64,000 bases of DNA from Streptomyces sp. T39 (GTDB lineage: Bacteria > Actinomycetota > Actinomycetes > Streptomycetales > Streptomycetaceae): positions 27,061 to 91,060 of the forward strand of contig NZ_RDBP01000059.1 of assembly GCF_008042045.1 (NCBI RefSeq). Reading direction: 5' to 3'. Below are positions 1 to 9,039 of this stretch, piece by piece (positions within the stretch are counted from its first letter, which is position 1; each line of letters starts with the position of its first letter). Both the position numbers and the translations under genes were made by a program. The notes under the pieces were generated by a model. It was not told the DNA's origin, made no database searches, and saw nothing but the letters and a program-made list of their open reading frames with translations.

Positions 1-460
1 GGCGACGTACGACCAGCGAGCCACAGGGGACGAGGCGCCGCGCCCCGAGCCGGCCGGACCACAGGAGCGCTCCGGTGGCCGCGTCGAAGGCGGCAGCATG
101 CAGTTCGGCACCCCGGGATCTCGTCGCCCGGCGGTTCTCGGTGCCGCCGCTCGCGAGGAGGGCGGCGACGTGGCGCTCGGCCGCCGCAGTCCTGCCCGGG
201 ACCCAGTCCTCGGGGAGAGCCGCCGTCCAGCGGGACGCGCCTGCGCGGTGACCGTTGTCGAGGGCGACGACCCCAGAGCACGGGCTCAGGTGCCGTGCGA
301 GTGCGTCCCCTTCACTCGCCCTGCCAACCGGTCCGCACTGTTGCGTCGACACGAGTGCCGTCGGCTGCCAAAGGAGGACGGCGCCCGCACGGAGCCGCTT
401 GCGTCCATCCAACGCTTGCGGCCACTCACCTGCGACCGGACAGATGCAACCGGCCCCCAC
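1..460 (-). CDS. beta-propeller (PQQ-like repeat) protein, partial at window edge
   Basis: An open minus-strand frame runs from about 470 to base 1 without a stop, so the 3' end lies outside the window. Readable pieces include GVVALDNGHRAG, RWTAALPEDWVPG and FDAATGALLWSGRLGA; the alternation of 'ALD..TG..LW' units is typical of PQQ-like propeller blades that carry no proven ligand. It lies directly after the esterase on the same strand. A GTG near 466 could start it but has no clear ribosome site, so it may be a decayed or truncated gene. Family call is by pattern only. Confidence 0.4.
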   Translation of the reverse strand, partial: MGAGCICPVAGEWPQALDGRKRLRAGAVLLWQPTALVSTQQCGPVGRASEGDALARHLSPCSGVVALDNGHRAGASRWTAALPEDWVPGRTAAAERHVAALLASGGTENRRATRSRGAELHAAAFDAATGALLWSGRLGARRLVPCGSLVVRR

Positions 461-462
461 CG

Positions 463-1671
463 TCACATACGGGGAAATTGGACCTCCGGGCGGTCAGCAG
501 AGGGGCCGTCGAGCAGCGGGCGTGCCATGCCGCGCAGGTGTGTGTCGAAGAAGGCAGCTGTGTAGTCCCGTGTGAGCAGCCACGAGCGCTCGCCCGAGAG
601 CGGCGCCGCTGGGTCGGAGAGGCCCAGCCGGTCGGCCAGGACCGGCAGGTCCGTGAAGGTGAAGTGCTCGGCCCCGGCGACCGTCAGCCAGCGCTTCCAT
701 CCGTCCAGGCGCATCCAGGCGTCGTGCCAGTCGCTTTCCGGGGCGGCGGGGCCGTGGGTGGCGGAGGTGCCCATCATCATGAACGGCCGCCCTGCCATGC
801 CCGCCCCCGGCAGGGGGGTGAGGAAGTTGCCGTCCAGGTTCACGCCGGCGCGCACACGCGGGTCGTGCTGCATGACCGCTGCGGCGGCCGCACCCCCGAT
901 GGAGTGGCCTGCCACCCCGATCCGCCGGGGATCGATCATGCGGGCGAGGGGGAGGCCGCTGTGTCCGTGGGCCGTGCCGGACGATGCCCGGGTCGTCGTC
1001 AACCGGTCGATGACGAACGAGAGGTCATGGGCTCGGCCGACGGCCACCTGCGCCCGCTCCTGGTCGGTGGCGACCGTCCCGCACGCACGGCAGGTGAGCA
1101 CACGTCCACCCGGGAAGGCCGTGCCGACGGATTCGTAGGCGTGGTCCACGGCGGCCACGACGTAGCCGCGGCTCGCCAGGTCGTTCGCCAGGGTGGTGAG
1201 CGTGGTGCGCGGCATCGAGAAGCCCGGTGAGAGCAGCACCATCGGGAAGCGGCCGGACGCGGGACGGGCGTCCGCCCGTGCGTGGGTCCGTACACCGCTG
1301 ACGGCCTCGGCGGGCACGGCACCGGCCAGGCCCCGCGCCTCCAGCAGCAGCCGGGCCTCCTCCGGCGTCATGTAGGCCGCCGCAGAGCCCGTTCCGGCAC
1401 GGGCGGGATAGTGGACCGACACCACCAGTTCTCTGGGAGCCGAGGGCACCCACGGGTCGCGGCGCCGGTCGTCGGACAGGTGCAGGGTGCGCGTCCCGAC
1501 CGCGTACCGGCCCGCGGGCCGCGGCAGCTCGATCCCCGCTTCCGACGTGTGGCGGGCGGAGGAGACGGGCAGGGGCGCGGGGGCGGCCGAGGCGACACCC
1601 GGACCCGCGGGGGCGAAGGTGAGCGTCAGGCCGAGCAGGGTGCAGGCGGTGCCGCCACGTCGTAGGTTCAT
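463..1671 (-). CDS. secreted PAF-acetylhydrolase-like esterase
   Basis: 402 aa alpha/beta hydrolase. Residues 1-30 form a signal peptide ending around VASAA, so it is exported. The nucleophile elbow GHSIGG puts the catalytic serine at residue 257; Asp280 in NLDG and His336 in GAEHF are in the right order to complete the triad. The arrangement VHYPA, LLSPGF, VDHAYES before the elbow and NLDGNF after it is the pattern of plasma platelet-activating factor acetylhydrolase and related lipases. It probably hydrolyses short acyl esters outside the cell. The ATG at 1671 is followed by a good signal sequence although its ribosome site is weak. The substrate is not known. Confidence 0.85.
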   Translation of the reverse strand: MNLRRGGTACTLLGLTLTFAPAGPGVASAAPAPLPVSSARHTSEAGIELPRPAGRYAVGTRTLHLSDDRRRDPWVPSAPRELVVSVHYPARAGTGSAAAYMTPEEARLLLEARGLAGAVPAEAVSGVRTHARADARPASGRFPMVLLSPGFSMPRTTLTTLANDLASRGYVVAAVDHAYESVGTAFPGGRVLTCRACGTVATDQERAQVAVGRAHDLSFVIDRLTTTRASSGTAHGHSGLPLARMIDPRRIGVAGHSIGGAAAAAVMQHDPRVRAGVNLDGNFLTPLPGAGMAGRPFMMMGTSATHGPAAPESDWHDAWMRLDGWKRWLTVAGAEHFTFTDLPVLADRLGLSDPAAPLSGERSWLLTRDYTAAFFDTHLRGMARPLLDGPSADRPEVQFPRM

Positions 1672-1814
1672 GGGATCGAACGGTAGGCGGCCTCACCTGC
1701 CAACTCGTCACTCGTGAGCGGTAGTTGTCCGTACGACTGCGGAAGGGGGCGGGTCCGCCCAGGGTTGCATACGCGAGCCGGGCGCCCGGTGTGGGAGCAG
1801 GGCGGCTTCAGCTG

Positions 1815-2140
1815 TGGGCATCCGCTGCACCGGCGCCACCGGGCCGAAGAGTTCGAGAAGTTCCTCGTCAAGCTCGACAAGGAAGGCCAGGCCGGCCTCG
1901 CAATCCACCTGGTGCTCGACAACTACACCACCCACAAGACCCCGGCCGTCAAGACCTGGCTACTGGCTCCCCCTCGGCTCCGCCCTCATTGCACACCGAC
2001 CGGGTCACCCGGCTCGACCTGGTGGAGCGGTGGTTCGCCAAGCTGATGAACCAACAGATACGGCGGGGCGTCCACGAGAGCGTCCAAGCCCGGGAGCAGG
2101 ACCTCCGCAATGGGATCGCGGCACGGCGGCGGCGTACGGA
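1815..2140 (+). pseudogene. IS630-family transposase relic, frameshifted
   Basis: Two overlapping frames together give the C-terminal part of an IS630 DDE transposase. The first (to about 2040) reads EEFEKFLVKLDKE then LVLDNYTTHKTPAVKTWLL, which holds the second catalytic aspartate (LDN). The second (from about 1990) reads LVERWFAKLMNQQIRRGVH, which holds the final glutamate. The two match the standard protein only if a frameshift near 1990-2010 is bridged, and the N-terminal half is missing. No terminal repeats could be assigned. It is a dead insertion-sequence fragment. Confidence 0.75.
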
Positions 2141-2282
2141 GAGCACTGCGGCCGGGAGTGGGCGCCGGTGTGCAGCGTCTCATCGCGGACCGCTCCCCAC
2201 GATTACCGCCGAGGTAATCGCCCTTTCAAGGGCGCTCATCTACGTTGGCGGCCATCACCCCTCAGGACGAAGGAGCCCCGTG

Positions 2283-2678
2283 ATGCCCTCTTACGGCTTC
2301 GCACATCTCCGTAGCCGCCGGAATCACTACGACGTCATCGAGTATCTGGAGCGCATGCAGGCGACCCTCGACCCCTTCGCAGGCCGCTTCGTCATCCACG
2401 GTCCTCCGGCGGAAGTCATAGAGGGCAACTGGCCTGGCAGCATGGTGCTGATCGAGTTCCCCGGTCTGGCCGAAGCCCGCGCCTGGTACGACTCTCCCGC
2501 CTACCAGACGATCCTGCACCTGCGTACCGACCACATCGAAGGCGACCTGCTGCTGATCGACGGTGTCGGGCCGAACTATGACCCGGCCGAACGAGCCCGC
2601 AAACTGCGGGAGGAAGCCGACGAAGCCGGTCAGTCGACGAGGCAGGACCCACAGCCGCAGGCAACACGCACTCACTGA
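2283..2678 (+). CDS. DUF1330 family protein
   Basis: 131 aa. The open frame extends far upstream through the transposase relic, but the ATG at 2283 is preceded by GAAGGAG at good spacing and begins the conserved domain, so it is the real start. Residues about 3-95 match DUF1330 (dimeric alpha+beta barrel fold): LERMQATLDPFAGRFVIHG, then VLIEFPGLAEARAWYDSPAY and a final LLLIDGV. The family has no settled function; members resemble small ferredoxin-like dimeric proteins such as monooxygenase-like folds. The last 35 residues are charged and probably disordered. It stands alone between two transposase relics. Confidence 0.85.
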   Translation: MPSYGFAHLRSRRNHYDVIEYLERMQATLDPFAGRFVIHGPPAEVIEGNWPGSMVLIEFPGLAEARAWYDSPAYQTILHLRTDHIEGDLLLIDGVGPNYDPAERARKLREEADEAGQSTRQDPQPQATRTH

Positions 2679-2930
2679 AGCCGAACCCCTTTGATCGCCC
2701 TCCCCACAGCCAGAAGCGGACAGCGACTTGGCACTCCAGTAACGCTTCTCCGTTTTCTCTGGTCAAGGGCCTGAGCGTGGGGAGTGTAGTGCTGTGAACC
2801 GGATTTGGGCTGGACTTTCGCGGACCGTCCCGCCAACGGGTGCCCACGCCCGCATGTTTGACAGTGCGCTCCGGGCAATGCGCCGATGTGAGCGACCGTG
2901 CATCAGGGAACGCCTGGGACAACGATTTTG
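2679..2930. other. intergenic stretch with no gene seen
   Basis: About 250 bases between the DUF1330 gene and the IS701 relic. No frame with recognisable protein content and no strong hairpin was found. Confidence 0.4.
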
Positions 2931-2984
2931 CTGATCTTGTCCAGCGGGTCGGCGTCAGGTGTACGCGGGCGGGACCCCGGCGGC

Positions 2985-3262
2985 GGGCGAACACATGACT
3001 GCGGCCGCTGAGTCCTGGGCCGGGTCGGCTGCGAGAACAGCTGGCAGCTCGCCGAACACGCGGGTCACGCCATACCGGACGGCCTGCAGCAACTGCTGTC
3101 ACGCTGCCGCTGGGACCCGGACGAGATCCGCGACGACCCGCAGGCCTGCGTCGCCGACCGTCTCGGGGCCGACGGCGGGGCGCTGATCAACGACGACACC
3201 GGATTCGCCAAGAGGGGCACCACGTCCGCCGCTTCCAGGGCGCGAAGAACGAGTGCGGCCTG
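2985..3262 (+). pseudogene. IS701-family transposase relic
   Basis: One frame reads CENSWQLAEHAGHAIPDGLQ, then a stretch ending LINDDTGFAKRGTTSA. This is the N-terminal part of IS701/DDE_5 transposases, where the equivalent of 'DDTGFAKRG' is the conserved 'DETGFLKKG' block around the first catalytic aspartate. The preceding RPLSPGPGR, which would be the normal 'GLLSPV.RKN' lead-in, lies in a different frame, so there is a frameshift near 3035. There is no start codon and the C-terminal two thirds are absent. No gene is recognisable between this and 3808: a plus frame around 3481-3734 is open and protein-like (ESVETGFVHWSFEGPFEPG) but matches nothing I know. Confidence 0.7.
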
Positions 3263-3808
3263 GCGACCAGTACGAGTCCGCCGCTCCGTGGGCTGGTACC
3301 AGCACATCACACACGCCTCGACCCTCGTGCGGGTTGGCTGGAGCGGAACTCTTCGCCGGTCAGGGTGCCCATGAAGGACCGGTCCTTCGGGGGCCAGGTC
3401 CAGCATCCGAGGTACTCGTTCGTCAACAAGGGTTCGCTGCCGACCGAGAGCAACTGCGGGCGCTGACGGTCACACGGGGCATGGACCTTCCCCGAGCCGC
3501 GGGCAACTGCGAGTACGCCGACCTGCCGGAGTCGGTGGAAACCGGCTTCGTGCACTGGTCGTTCGAGGGCCCCTTCGAACCCGGCACCACGTACCGCGCC
3601 GACCGGGACTCCCCCACCGTACGCGCGCGGCTGCGCGACGGCCTGCTCCTCACGAAGTGCTCCGGCCCGCCCGTGGCGATGGGGTCGGCATTCGCGGCGG
3701 AGTTGTGCCGCCTGCCAGCAGTGACGGCGTCCACCGACCGCGTGACCCGCTGCCCCCAGGATCCGCAGGATGACCCCGATCACCGCCCCGCCGCATCGTC
3801 CTGGGGGG

Positions 3809-4096
3809 CTACGGGCAGAACCAGCCGTCCTGGACCCAACCGCGCCGGTTGATGTCCCCATAGGCGAAGCCGTACACCCAATCGCCGTTGTCCTTCTCGA
3901 CGAGGAATGTCTGGCCCCGATACAGGGTCCCCATCCATGCTCCGTGGGGAGCCGTGACGCGGACGAAGAGGTCCTGCGCGCAGACGGTTTCCCGCTGGCC
4001 GACCGTACCGTCGGCGGAGTAGGCCGGCGTTGCCGTGACGGCGAGGCTCGCCGCCAGGGCGAGTGCCACTGTGGCAGAGGTTCGCAGGCGGATCAT
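3809..4096 (-). CDS. small secreted SH3-like protein
   Basis: 95 aa. Residues 1-28 are a signal peptide (basic MIRLRTS, hydrophobic core, cleavage near PAYSA). The mature part is about 65 residues with two cysteines (in TVCAQDLFV and at the GWFCP terminus) and an SH3-like pattern: LFVRVTAP, TLYRGQTFLVEK, DWVYGFAYGD, RRGWVQDGW. Such bacterial SH3 domains are exported and often bind cell-wall peptides. AGAGAG lies just before the ATG. It is a paralogue of the next gene on the same strand, 42 bases upstream, and the pair looks like an operon. Confidence 0.8.
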   Translation of the reverse strand: MIRLRTSATVALALAASLAVTATPAYSADGTVGQRETVCAQDLFVRVTAPHGAWMGTLYRGQTFLVEKDNGDWVYGFAYGDINRRGWVQDGWFCP

Positions 4097-4138
4097 GGGC
4101 TCTCTCGATTCTGCTGGCTGGAGTTGAGCGGCGTACCG

Positions 4139-4450
4139 TCACCATGATCCGAAGGCGCCGAGGCACTCCCATCGCACGAAGCCCCAGTCGTTGGGGCCGA
4201 AGTCGAACGTCGCCGCCCAGCCGTTGTACACCGGGTGAGCCCCGCGGGTGTGTCCGACCTTGTTGCCACGCTCGAGTGTGCGCTTGAGCCCGACAGGGCC
4301 GGTGGAGCTGTCGTAGTTGGCGTAGAAACTTGCGCTGTCACAGATGATCACCGCATGGTCCGGGACCGTCGGTTCCGCCCCTGCCGGAGTTGCGAGGGCC
4401 AGGGTGAGGGCACTGAAGGCGACGAACGAGAGGGCTGCTCTTACTGGCAT
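4139..4450 (-). CDS. small secreted SH3-like protein, paralogue
   Basis: 103 aa starting MPVRAALSF. Three in-frame ATGs lie close together (4465, 4456, 4450); GGGGGA sits 7 bases before the one at 4450, which is therefore preferred. Residues 1-25 are a signal peptide ending at PAGA. The mature protein has cysteines in ICDSASFY and RWECLG, and ends NDWGFVRWECLG, matching the layout of the neighbouring 95 aa protein (two Cys, 'DWVYGF..GWVQDGWFC'). Extracellular; likely a disulfide-bonded SH3-like fold. Ligand unknown. Confidence 0.75.
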   Translation of the reverse strand: MPVRAALSFVAFSALTLALATPAGAEPTVPDHAVIICDSASFYANYDSSTGPVGLKRTLERGNKVGHTRGAHPVYNGWAATFDFGPNDWGFVRWECLGAFGSW

Positions 4451-4888
4451 GGACATGTCCCCCATGGTGGCTGACGGACGCTGATGCGTCGAGAGTGACC
4501 GCCGCGAACCCGAGCGACCGGGCACGAAGCCGCCCGAATTCGGCGGCTGAGAGGCGGGCCGAGTCCACAAGTCGTATGCCGACTCGCCCAGCGGGTGGGG
4601 CGCCAGGACCGGGCAACCGCCTGCGCGGCCTGCCCCTCCCGTAACCAGCTCTGCCAGCGGTAGGGCTCCCCCGTCGGCGCAGCTTCCATCCCGCGCGCGA
4701 GGCCGGCAACCAGCGGCATTGCGAGTGTCTGCTCAGCTCTTCACTCCAGGCAGGCCGTGGACGACGATCCGGTAGTCCGCATGAGCTGGATCCTCACCAT
4801 CGCCCAGGTCGCCCATGAACACCACGACGAAAACGCACCTCGCCCAGCAGACCGCGGGCACGGCTGGCGTAAACGCTCCTACCCAGTC

Positions 4889-5160
4889 CTACGGGGCGCT
4901 GCGGATGGTTCGGGCCGCAGCGATGGCGCCGTCCTGCCCCCCTCGATCGGCGAGCATCTCGCCGTACTCGCCGTCTTGGATCAAAGCGTCGAGTGGCTTC
5001 GTGATCGCGTCGCTCAGCTTGGCTTTGGAGCTGTCAACGGCCATGACGGGGGGGACGTCCTCGGTCAGATCGCGATGTGGTCGAGGGCCCAGTCCGAGTT
5101 CCCCATCGAGTGCTCCAGCTCGACCGCTGTCACTCGGAAGTACTCACCGATCATGCTCAT
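4889..5160 (-). pseudogene. DUF1877-like gene, frameshifted
   Basis: Reading the minus strand from the ATG at 5160 gives MSMIGEYFRVTAVELEHSMG and then NSDWALDHIAI followed at once by TGA. The opening is the highly conserved start of DUF1877 proteins. Moving one frame over right at that stop, the sequence continues TEDVPPVMAVDSSKAKLSD, then DALIQDGEYGEMLADRGGQD, and ends at TAG 4889. A single frameshift thus splits an otherwise coherent frame. The total is about 90 codons against roughly 160 for the family, so the gene is probably also shortened. No good ribosome site precedes it. Confidence 0.6.
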
Positions 5161-6060
5161 GGCCGGACGCTAGGCGCGGCCACTGACATTGATGCTGGTA
5201 CTCGGGCTCCGGTGGTCGTGGCTCTGCCACTGACCGGCGTCCTGCCGGGCTGGCTTCAAGGTGGCCTGTCCGGCTGCCGGGAGCTGTTCTCAAGGCTCCG
5301 GCCGGGCGGACCATTACCTGATATCCAGTACGGGATGCACCACCAGGCGCAGCGGAGCCTCGGTGCGAGGGTGAGCCGGCCCGCTGGGAGCGAGGCGGCG
5401 CCGCGCGATCTTCTCAGCGGCCCGGCAGCGCAGAAAGGGTGGTGCGCATCGCCCGGGGGCGATGGTGCGCGGATCGTGGCAAGCGCCTGCGCGGCCGATC
5501 TGCCGGCGCGGGCTTGGATCCCGAGCACCACCCGGGCGTGCGCCGCCCGCGTCGAAGGTGCAGATGCCAGCCGCCGCCGCGGCCTCGCGTGGGCGTGACG
5601 CTCCGCGCGCTCACCCGGCCGAGAACCAGATCGAGCCACTCTCGCCGGCGCCGAATTCCGGGCGCGACCGAAGAGTTCAAGAACCCTTTCTTCAGGCATC
5701 AATCCAGGTCAAAGACCCTTACCGTCCGGCCCGCCGTCTGTGGCCGGTGAGGTTCGGGATGACCGGATCACAATGCCGGTTGCTGCGAATTGTCAGTGGC
5801 GTGGGGAAGGGTCCGTCCGGAGAGCACAGCCACACCACGCCGAAGGAGATGGGTGCTGTCGACGCGTCATGCAACCCGCCGCTCGGGGCTTCAGCCCGCT
5901 GCCTTCCCCGGACGTGTGAATTCGGACGTAGGCAGAGAAGCCGCACAGGCCGACGGTGCTAGCCGTCCGCGTCCCGGTGTCCAGCTTCACTCGGCTCGTC
6001 ACCCCCGGCTGCCCGTCGCGGCCCTGCTGTCAGGTGCTCCACCCCTTTCCCGCAACCGAG
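5161..6060. other. 900-base stretch with no recognisable gene
   Basis: The open frames here on both strands are arginine- and proline-rich and have no family-like motifs, which is the usual look of non-coding high-GC DNA. Local AT-richer spots occur around 5670-5720 and 5750-5800 and may hold a promoter for the downstream kinase/ABC gene set, but no clear -35/-10 pair was assigned. Confidence 0.4.
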
Positions 6061-6068
6061 GAGACGTC

Positions 6069-6218
6069 GTGAATACTGTCCGCTTGGTCCCTCTTCACCC
6101 TGTTCTCGAGAACCCTCCTGCTGCGGCCGCCGAGGCCGTCGCGTTCCGTCGGCCCGTCGACGTGCGCCGCGTCCTGTTCGCCGCAGCATCACGACCGTCA
6201 TCGGGGTGGGGGGCATGA
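6069..6218 (+). CDS. 49-codon ORF leading the kinase/ABC operon
   Basis: GTG start at 6069 preceded by GAGGAG five bases upstream, one of the strongest ribosome sites in this part of the window. The product begins MNTVRLVPLHPVLENPPAAA and ends ASRPSSGWGA. Its TGA (6216-6218) overlaps the ATG of the following kinase (6215) in an ATGA arrangement, so the two are likely translationally coupled. The peptide is not recognised; it has no cysteine and no signal or membrane segment. It could be a leader peptide, a small modified-peptide precursor, or merely an upstream ORF that sets kinase translation. Confidence 0.45.
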   Translation: MNTVRLVPLHPVLENPPAAAAEAVAFRRPVDVRRVLFAAASRPSSGWGA

Positions 6219-7099
6219 CCGACCCGACCGCGCTCTCCCCCGCTCTTCTCTCGTGGGCCAGCCGGGTGCTCGGTACCCGGCTTTCGGGCCAGGAGATCTC
6301 CCACCCGCGCGAGAGATCCCGCGCATGCCGGCTCGGCCTGCCCGGGTCCGTCCGCTTCTCCCTGAAGGTCTCCCCCAAGGCCGTCCTGTACGAGCGTGAG
6401 ACGCTCGCTCTGAGAAGTACTGCACCGGCCCTCGGCGTCGGCGACGCACCACAGTTGCGTGCCTCAAGCGCAGAACACCTGGCACTGCTGCTGACCGCTG
6501 TCCCGGGGCGGCTACTCACGGAGCAAACGCTCGCGCCTGCGCAGGAATCGCGGGCGCATCGGCAGGCCGGTGCTCTGCTGGCCCGCTTCCCCGCGGCCGG
6601 CGACCTGTCCGGTCCGCGCCGCGCCGAGGCCGAGCAGGCGCTGCAGGCCCTAGTCGAAGGCGCCGAGGGGCATCTGGCGACGGCCGGGGACCGACTGACC
6701 GCGCCGGAACAGACACTCGTCCGGGAGGGGGCCGGGCCACTGCGGGCCTTGCCGCCTCTCGCGTACATCCACGGCGACGCGTCAAACCGCAGCCCCAAGT
6801 GGTCGGGAACCCGGCAGCGGGCCGGGGGGATCGACTTCGAAAGGTCCCGGCCCGCGACCGCGATGCAGGACTTCGTGCTGAGGGCCTGCTCCACCAGGAC
6901 CGATCGGCTCGACCTGCGGGCTGCGTGTCTCCAGGGCTACGGCCGCAACGTCATGCCCGGGAAACAGCACGCCGTGATGGGCCTGGCGGCACTCGACGCG
7001 GTGGGTTGCCTGGTCCGGGGGCCGCAGCTCGACGATGCCGAGGTCATCACACGCGGGCGGCGCTCCCTGGACCGGCTGACGGAGGGGGTGTTCGCATGA
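6215..7099 (+). CDS. APH-fold phosphotransferase family protein
   Basis: 294 aa from ATG 6215 (a GTG at 6206 is possible; GGGGGG precedes the ATG). The C-terminal lobe shows the catalytic loop YIHGD (Asp188) and, 18 residues on, IDFERS, which replaces the metal-binding DFG segment in this subgroup of aminoglycoside/choline kinase-like enzymes. The N-lobe has FSLKV around residue 50, giving the ATP-binding lysine. The loop normally reads HGDxxxxN; here the asparagine position is Ser193, so activity may be reduced or the local alignment shifted. It overlaps the 49-codon ORF before it and the ABC exporter after it by four bases each. Role: probably phosphorylation of a small molecule or peptide made or exported by this locus. 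Confidence 0.7.
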   Translation: MTDPTALSPALLSWASRVLGTRLSGQEISHPRERSRACRLGLPGSVRFSLKVSPKAVLYERETLALRSTAPALGVGDAPQLRASSAEHLALLLTAVPGRLLTEQTLAPAQESRAHRQAGALLARFPAAGDLSGPRRAEAEQALQALVEGAEGHLATAGDRLTAPEQTLVREGAGPLRALPPLAYIHGDASNRSPKWSGTRQRAGGIDFERSRPATAMQDFVLRACSTRTDRLDLRAACLQGYGRNVMPGKQHAVMGLAALDAVGCLVRGPQLDDAEVITRGRRSLDRLTEGVFA

Positions 7100-9039
7100 C
7101 GACATCGCGCGACAAGAGCACCGTCCCGGCAGGCGACGAGGCGAGTTGCTCCAGCGAGGTGGTGTCCCTCCCGGCGGCTCGGGCGGGCGCTCCTCAGCCA
7201 TCGGCGCCCCCGGAGCTCGACTACAACGGGCGCAAGCACCGGCGGGCGATGGATGATGCCACCTTGTGGGAGATGGCGCGCCGGATCCCCGCCGCGCTGT
7301 TCCAGACGGCTCGCCTGGCCTGGCAGGTCGACCGGCCAATGGCCCTGACGATCGTCGTGTGCCAGCTGCTGTCCGGACTCGGCACGGCCGTGATGCTCGG
7401 CGCGGTCGCCGAGGCCCTGCCGCAGCTGATGGTCGCCGACCCCCGACAGGGCCTGACCCACGCGTGGCCGGCGCTGACCGTGGCCGTGCTCGCGATGGCT
7501 ACCGGCGCGACCATGTGGATCCTCGCGGACTGGGCGACCCGGCGTCTCAACCCGAAGATCGCCTCCGCCGCGGACCTGCAACTCGTCGATCTCCACATGC
7601 GCGCCGAACTCGCCGCCTACGACGCGGAAGGGTTCGGCGACCGGAGCCAGGCGGCGGAGATCGGCGCGCTCCGCGCCGTCGATCTCGCCGACGACGCCAA
7701 GACCCTCACCAACGGATTCATCCAGCTCGCCTCCGCAGCGGCGGTGCTCACCACCTTGCACCCCCTGCTCCTGGTCGTGCTGCTGCTGTCCGTCGTCCCC
7801 CGCGGCCTCGGCGGCGTGATCGCCGCTCGGGTCGACTACCGCGTCCACGACCAGACGATCTCCGCCCGCAATGTCCGCGGGATGATGCGCTGGTGGCTGA
7901 CCACGGCAGAGCTCGCCGACGAACTGCGGGCCAACACCATGCGCGGCTACCTCCACTTTTGGTACCGATCCATGTGCGACCGTGTCGAGACGCGCGAAGT
8001 CGCCGGCGCCCGCCCGTATCTGCGGATCACGCTGCTGGCAGCCTCGCTCGGCGGCCTGTTCACCCTCGGCATGTGGGCCTCACTCGCCGGGCTGGTCCTC
8101 GCCGGCGCTATGACGACTGCGATCGCGGGCACCGCAGTCGTCGCCTCGCAGACCGCCGGCCGCGCCCTGAACTCGATCATCCGCTACTCGACGGTCATGT
8201 TCCACCACGGCCTCTACCTCTCCGACTACTACGAGTTCATCGACGAGGTCCGCGCCATGACCACGGCCCGCGGCACCGCACAGGCCAAGGCTCCGCAGCA
8301 GATTCGCATGGAAGGCGCCTCCTACACCTACCCGAGCAAGGACACCGCGGCCGTCCAGCCCATCACGCTCACCCTGAACCGCGGCGAGGTCGTCGCCCTG
8401 GTCGGGGAGAACGGCGCCGGCAAGTCCACGCTGATCCGCATGCTCACCGGACTGACCGTACCGACCGACGGCACAGTGCGCTGGGACGACACCGACCTGG
8501 CCGGTGCCGACGCGGAGTCGGTGTGGCGGCATGTGGGCCTGGTCCCGCAGAAGAACGGCCATTGGCCGCTCGCCGCCCGGGAGAACATCACTCTCGGGCA
8601 ACCCCGCGAGCACGGCGACGAGCGGATCTGGGACGCAGCCGAGCGGGTCGGCATGACCAAGGCCCTGCGCGACCTCCCCGACCGGCTGGAGACGCTGCTC
8701 GCCCGATCGGTCTGGGGCGGCCACGAACTGTCCGGAGGGCAGTGGCAGAGGCTGGCCTGCGCGAGAGCGATGTACCGGCAGCCGGCCGTCCTCGTCCTGG
8801 ACGAGCCGACCAGCGAGATGGACGCCCGCGGGGAGCACCAGATGTTCCGGGAGTTGCGGGACATGGCCCCGGACCGGATCACCGTGGTGGTGACGCACCG
8901 GCTGGACAACGTACGGATGGCCGACCGGGTGATCGTCCTGGACCAGGGCCGCATCCGGGAACAGGGCTCCTTCGACGAACTCGTCGCGATCGAGGGGAGT
9001 TTGCTCGGCGAGCTGTACGCCCTCGCCCAGGACCGCTGA
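7096..9039 (+). CDS. ABC exporter, fused membrane and ATPase domains
   Basis: 647 aa. The ATG at 7096 overlaps the kinase stop (ATGA). Residues 1-90 are a hydrophilic extension, about 90-390 hold the membrane domain (hydrophobic stretches such as LTIVVCQLLSGLGTAVMLGA, VLLLSVVPRGLGGVIAA and LAGLVLAGAMTTAIAG), and about 410-647 the nucleotide-binding domain. Walker A is GENGAGKST near residue 437, the signature is ELSGGQWQRL near 545, Walker B is AVLVLDEPTSEMD near 565, and the H-loop is VVTHRLDN. Half-transporters of this type work as dimers and usually export peptides or lipids. Coupling to the small ORF and the kinase suggests that it exports their product. Confidence 0.9.
   Translation: MTTSRDKSTVPAGDEASCSSEVVSLPAARAGAPQPSAPPELDYNGRKHRRAMDDATLWEMARRIPAALFQTARLAWQVDRPMALTIVVCQLLSGLGTAVMLGAVAEALPQLMVADPRQGLTHAWPALTVAVLAMATGATMWILADWATRRLNPKIASAADLQLVDLHMRAELAAYDAEGFGDRSQAAEIGALRAVDLADDAKTLTNGFIQLASAAAVLTTLHPLLLVVLLLSVVPRGLGGVIAARVDYRVHDQTISARNVRGMMRWWLTTAELADELRANTMRGYLHFWYRSMCDRVETREVAGARPYLRITLLAASLGGLFTLGMWASLAGLVLAGAMTTAIAGTAVVASQTAGRALNSIIRYSTVMFHHGLYLSDYYEFIDEVRAMTTARGTAQAKAPQQIRMEGASYTYPSKDTAAVQPITLTLNRGEVVALVGENGAGKSTLIRMLTGLTVPTDGTVRWDDTDLAGADAESVWRHVGLVPQKNGHWPLAARENITLGQPREHGDERIWDAAERVGMTKALRDLPDRLETLLARSVWGGHELSGGQWQRLACARAMYRQPAVLVLDEPTSEMDARGEHQMFRELRDMAPDRITVVVTHRLDNVRMADRVIVLDQGRIREQGSFDELVAIEGSLLGELYALAQDR

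Noticed and set aside
3307..3861. 184-codon minus and 199-codon plus ORFs overlapping at 3.3-3.9 kb
   Set aside because: Neither has a ribosome site or a recognisable domain over its whole length; the plus one has a protein-like patch but overlaps the secreted SH3 gene's 3' end.
5256..5702. 148-codon minus ORF in the 5.2-5.7 kb gap
   Set aside because: Arg/Ala/Pro-rich without ribosome site or family content.
6069..6218. Calling the 49-codon ORF a RiPP precursor
   Set aside because: No cysteine, no recognised leader motif and no known modifying enzyme of a RiPP class next to it; kept only as a hypothesis.
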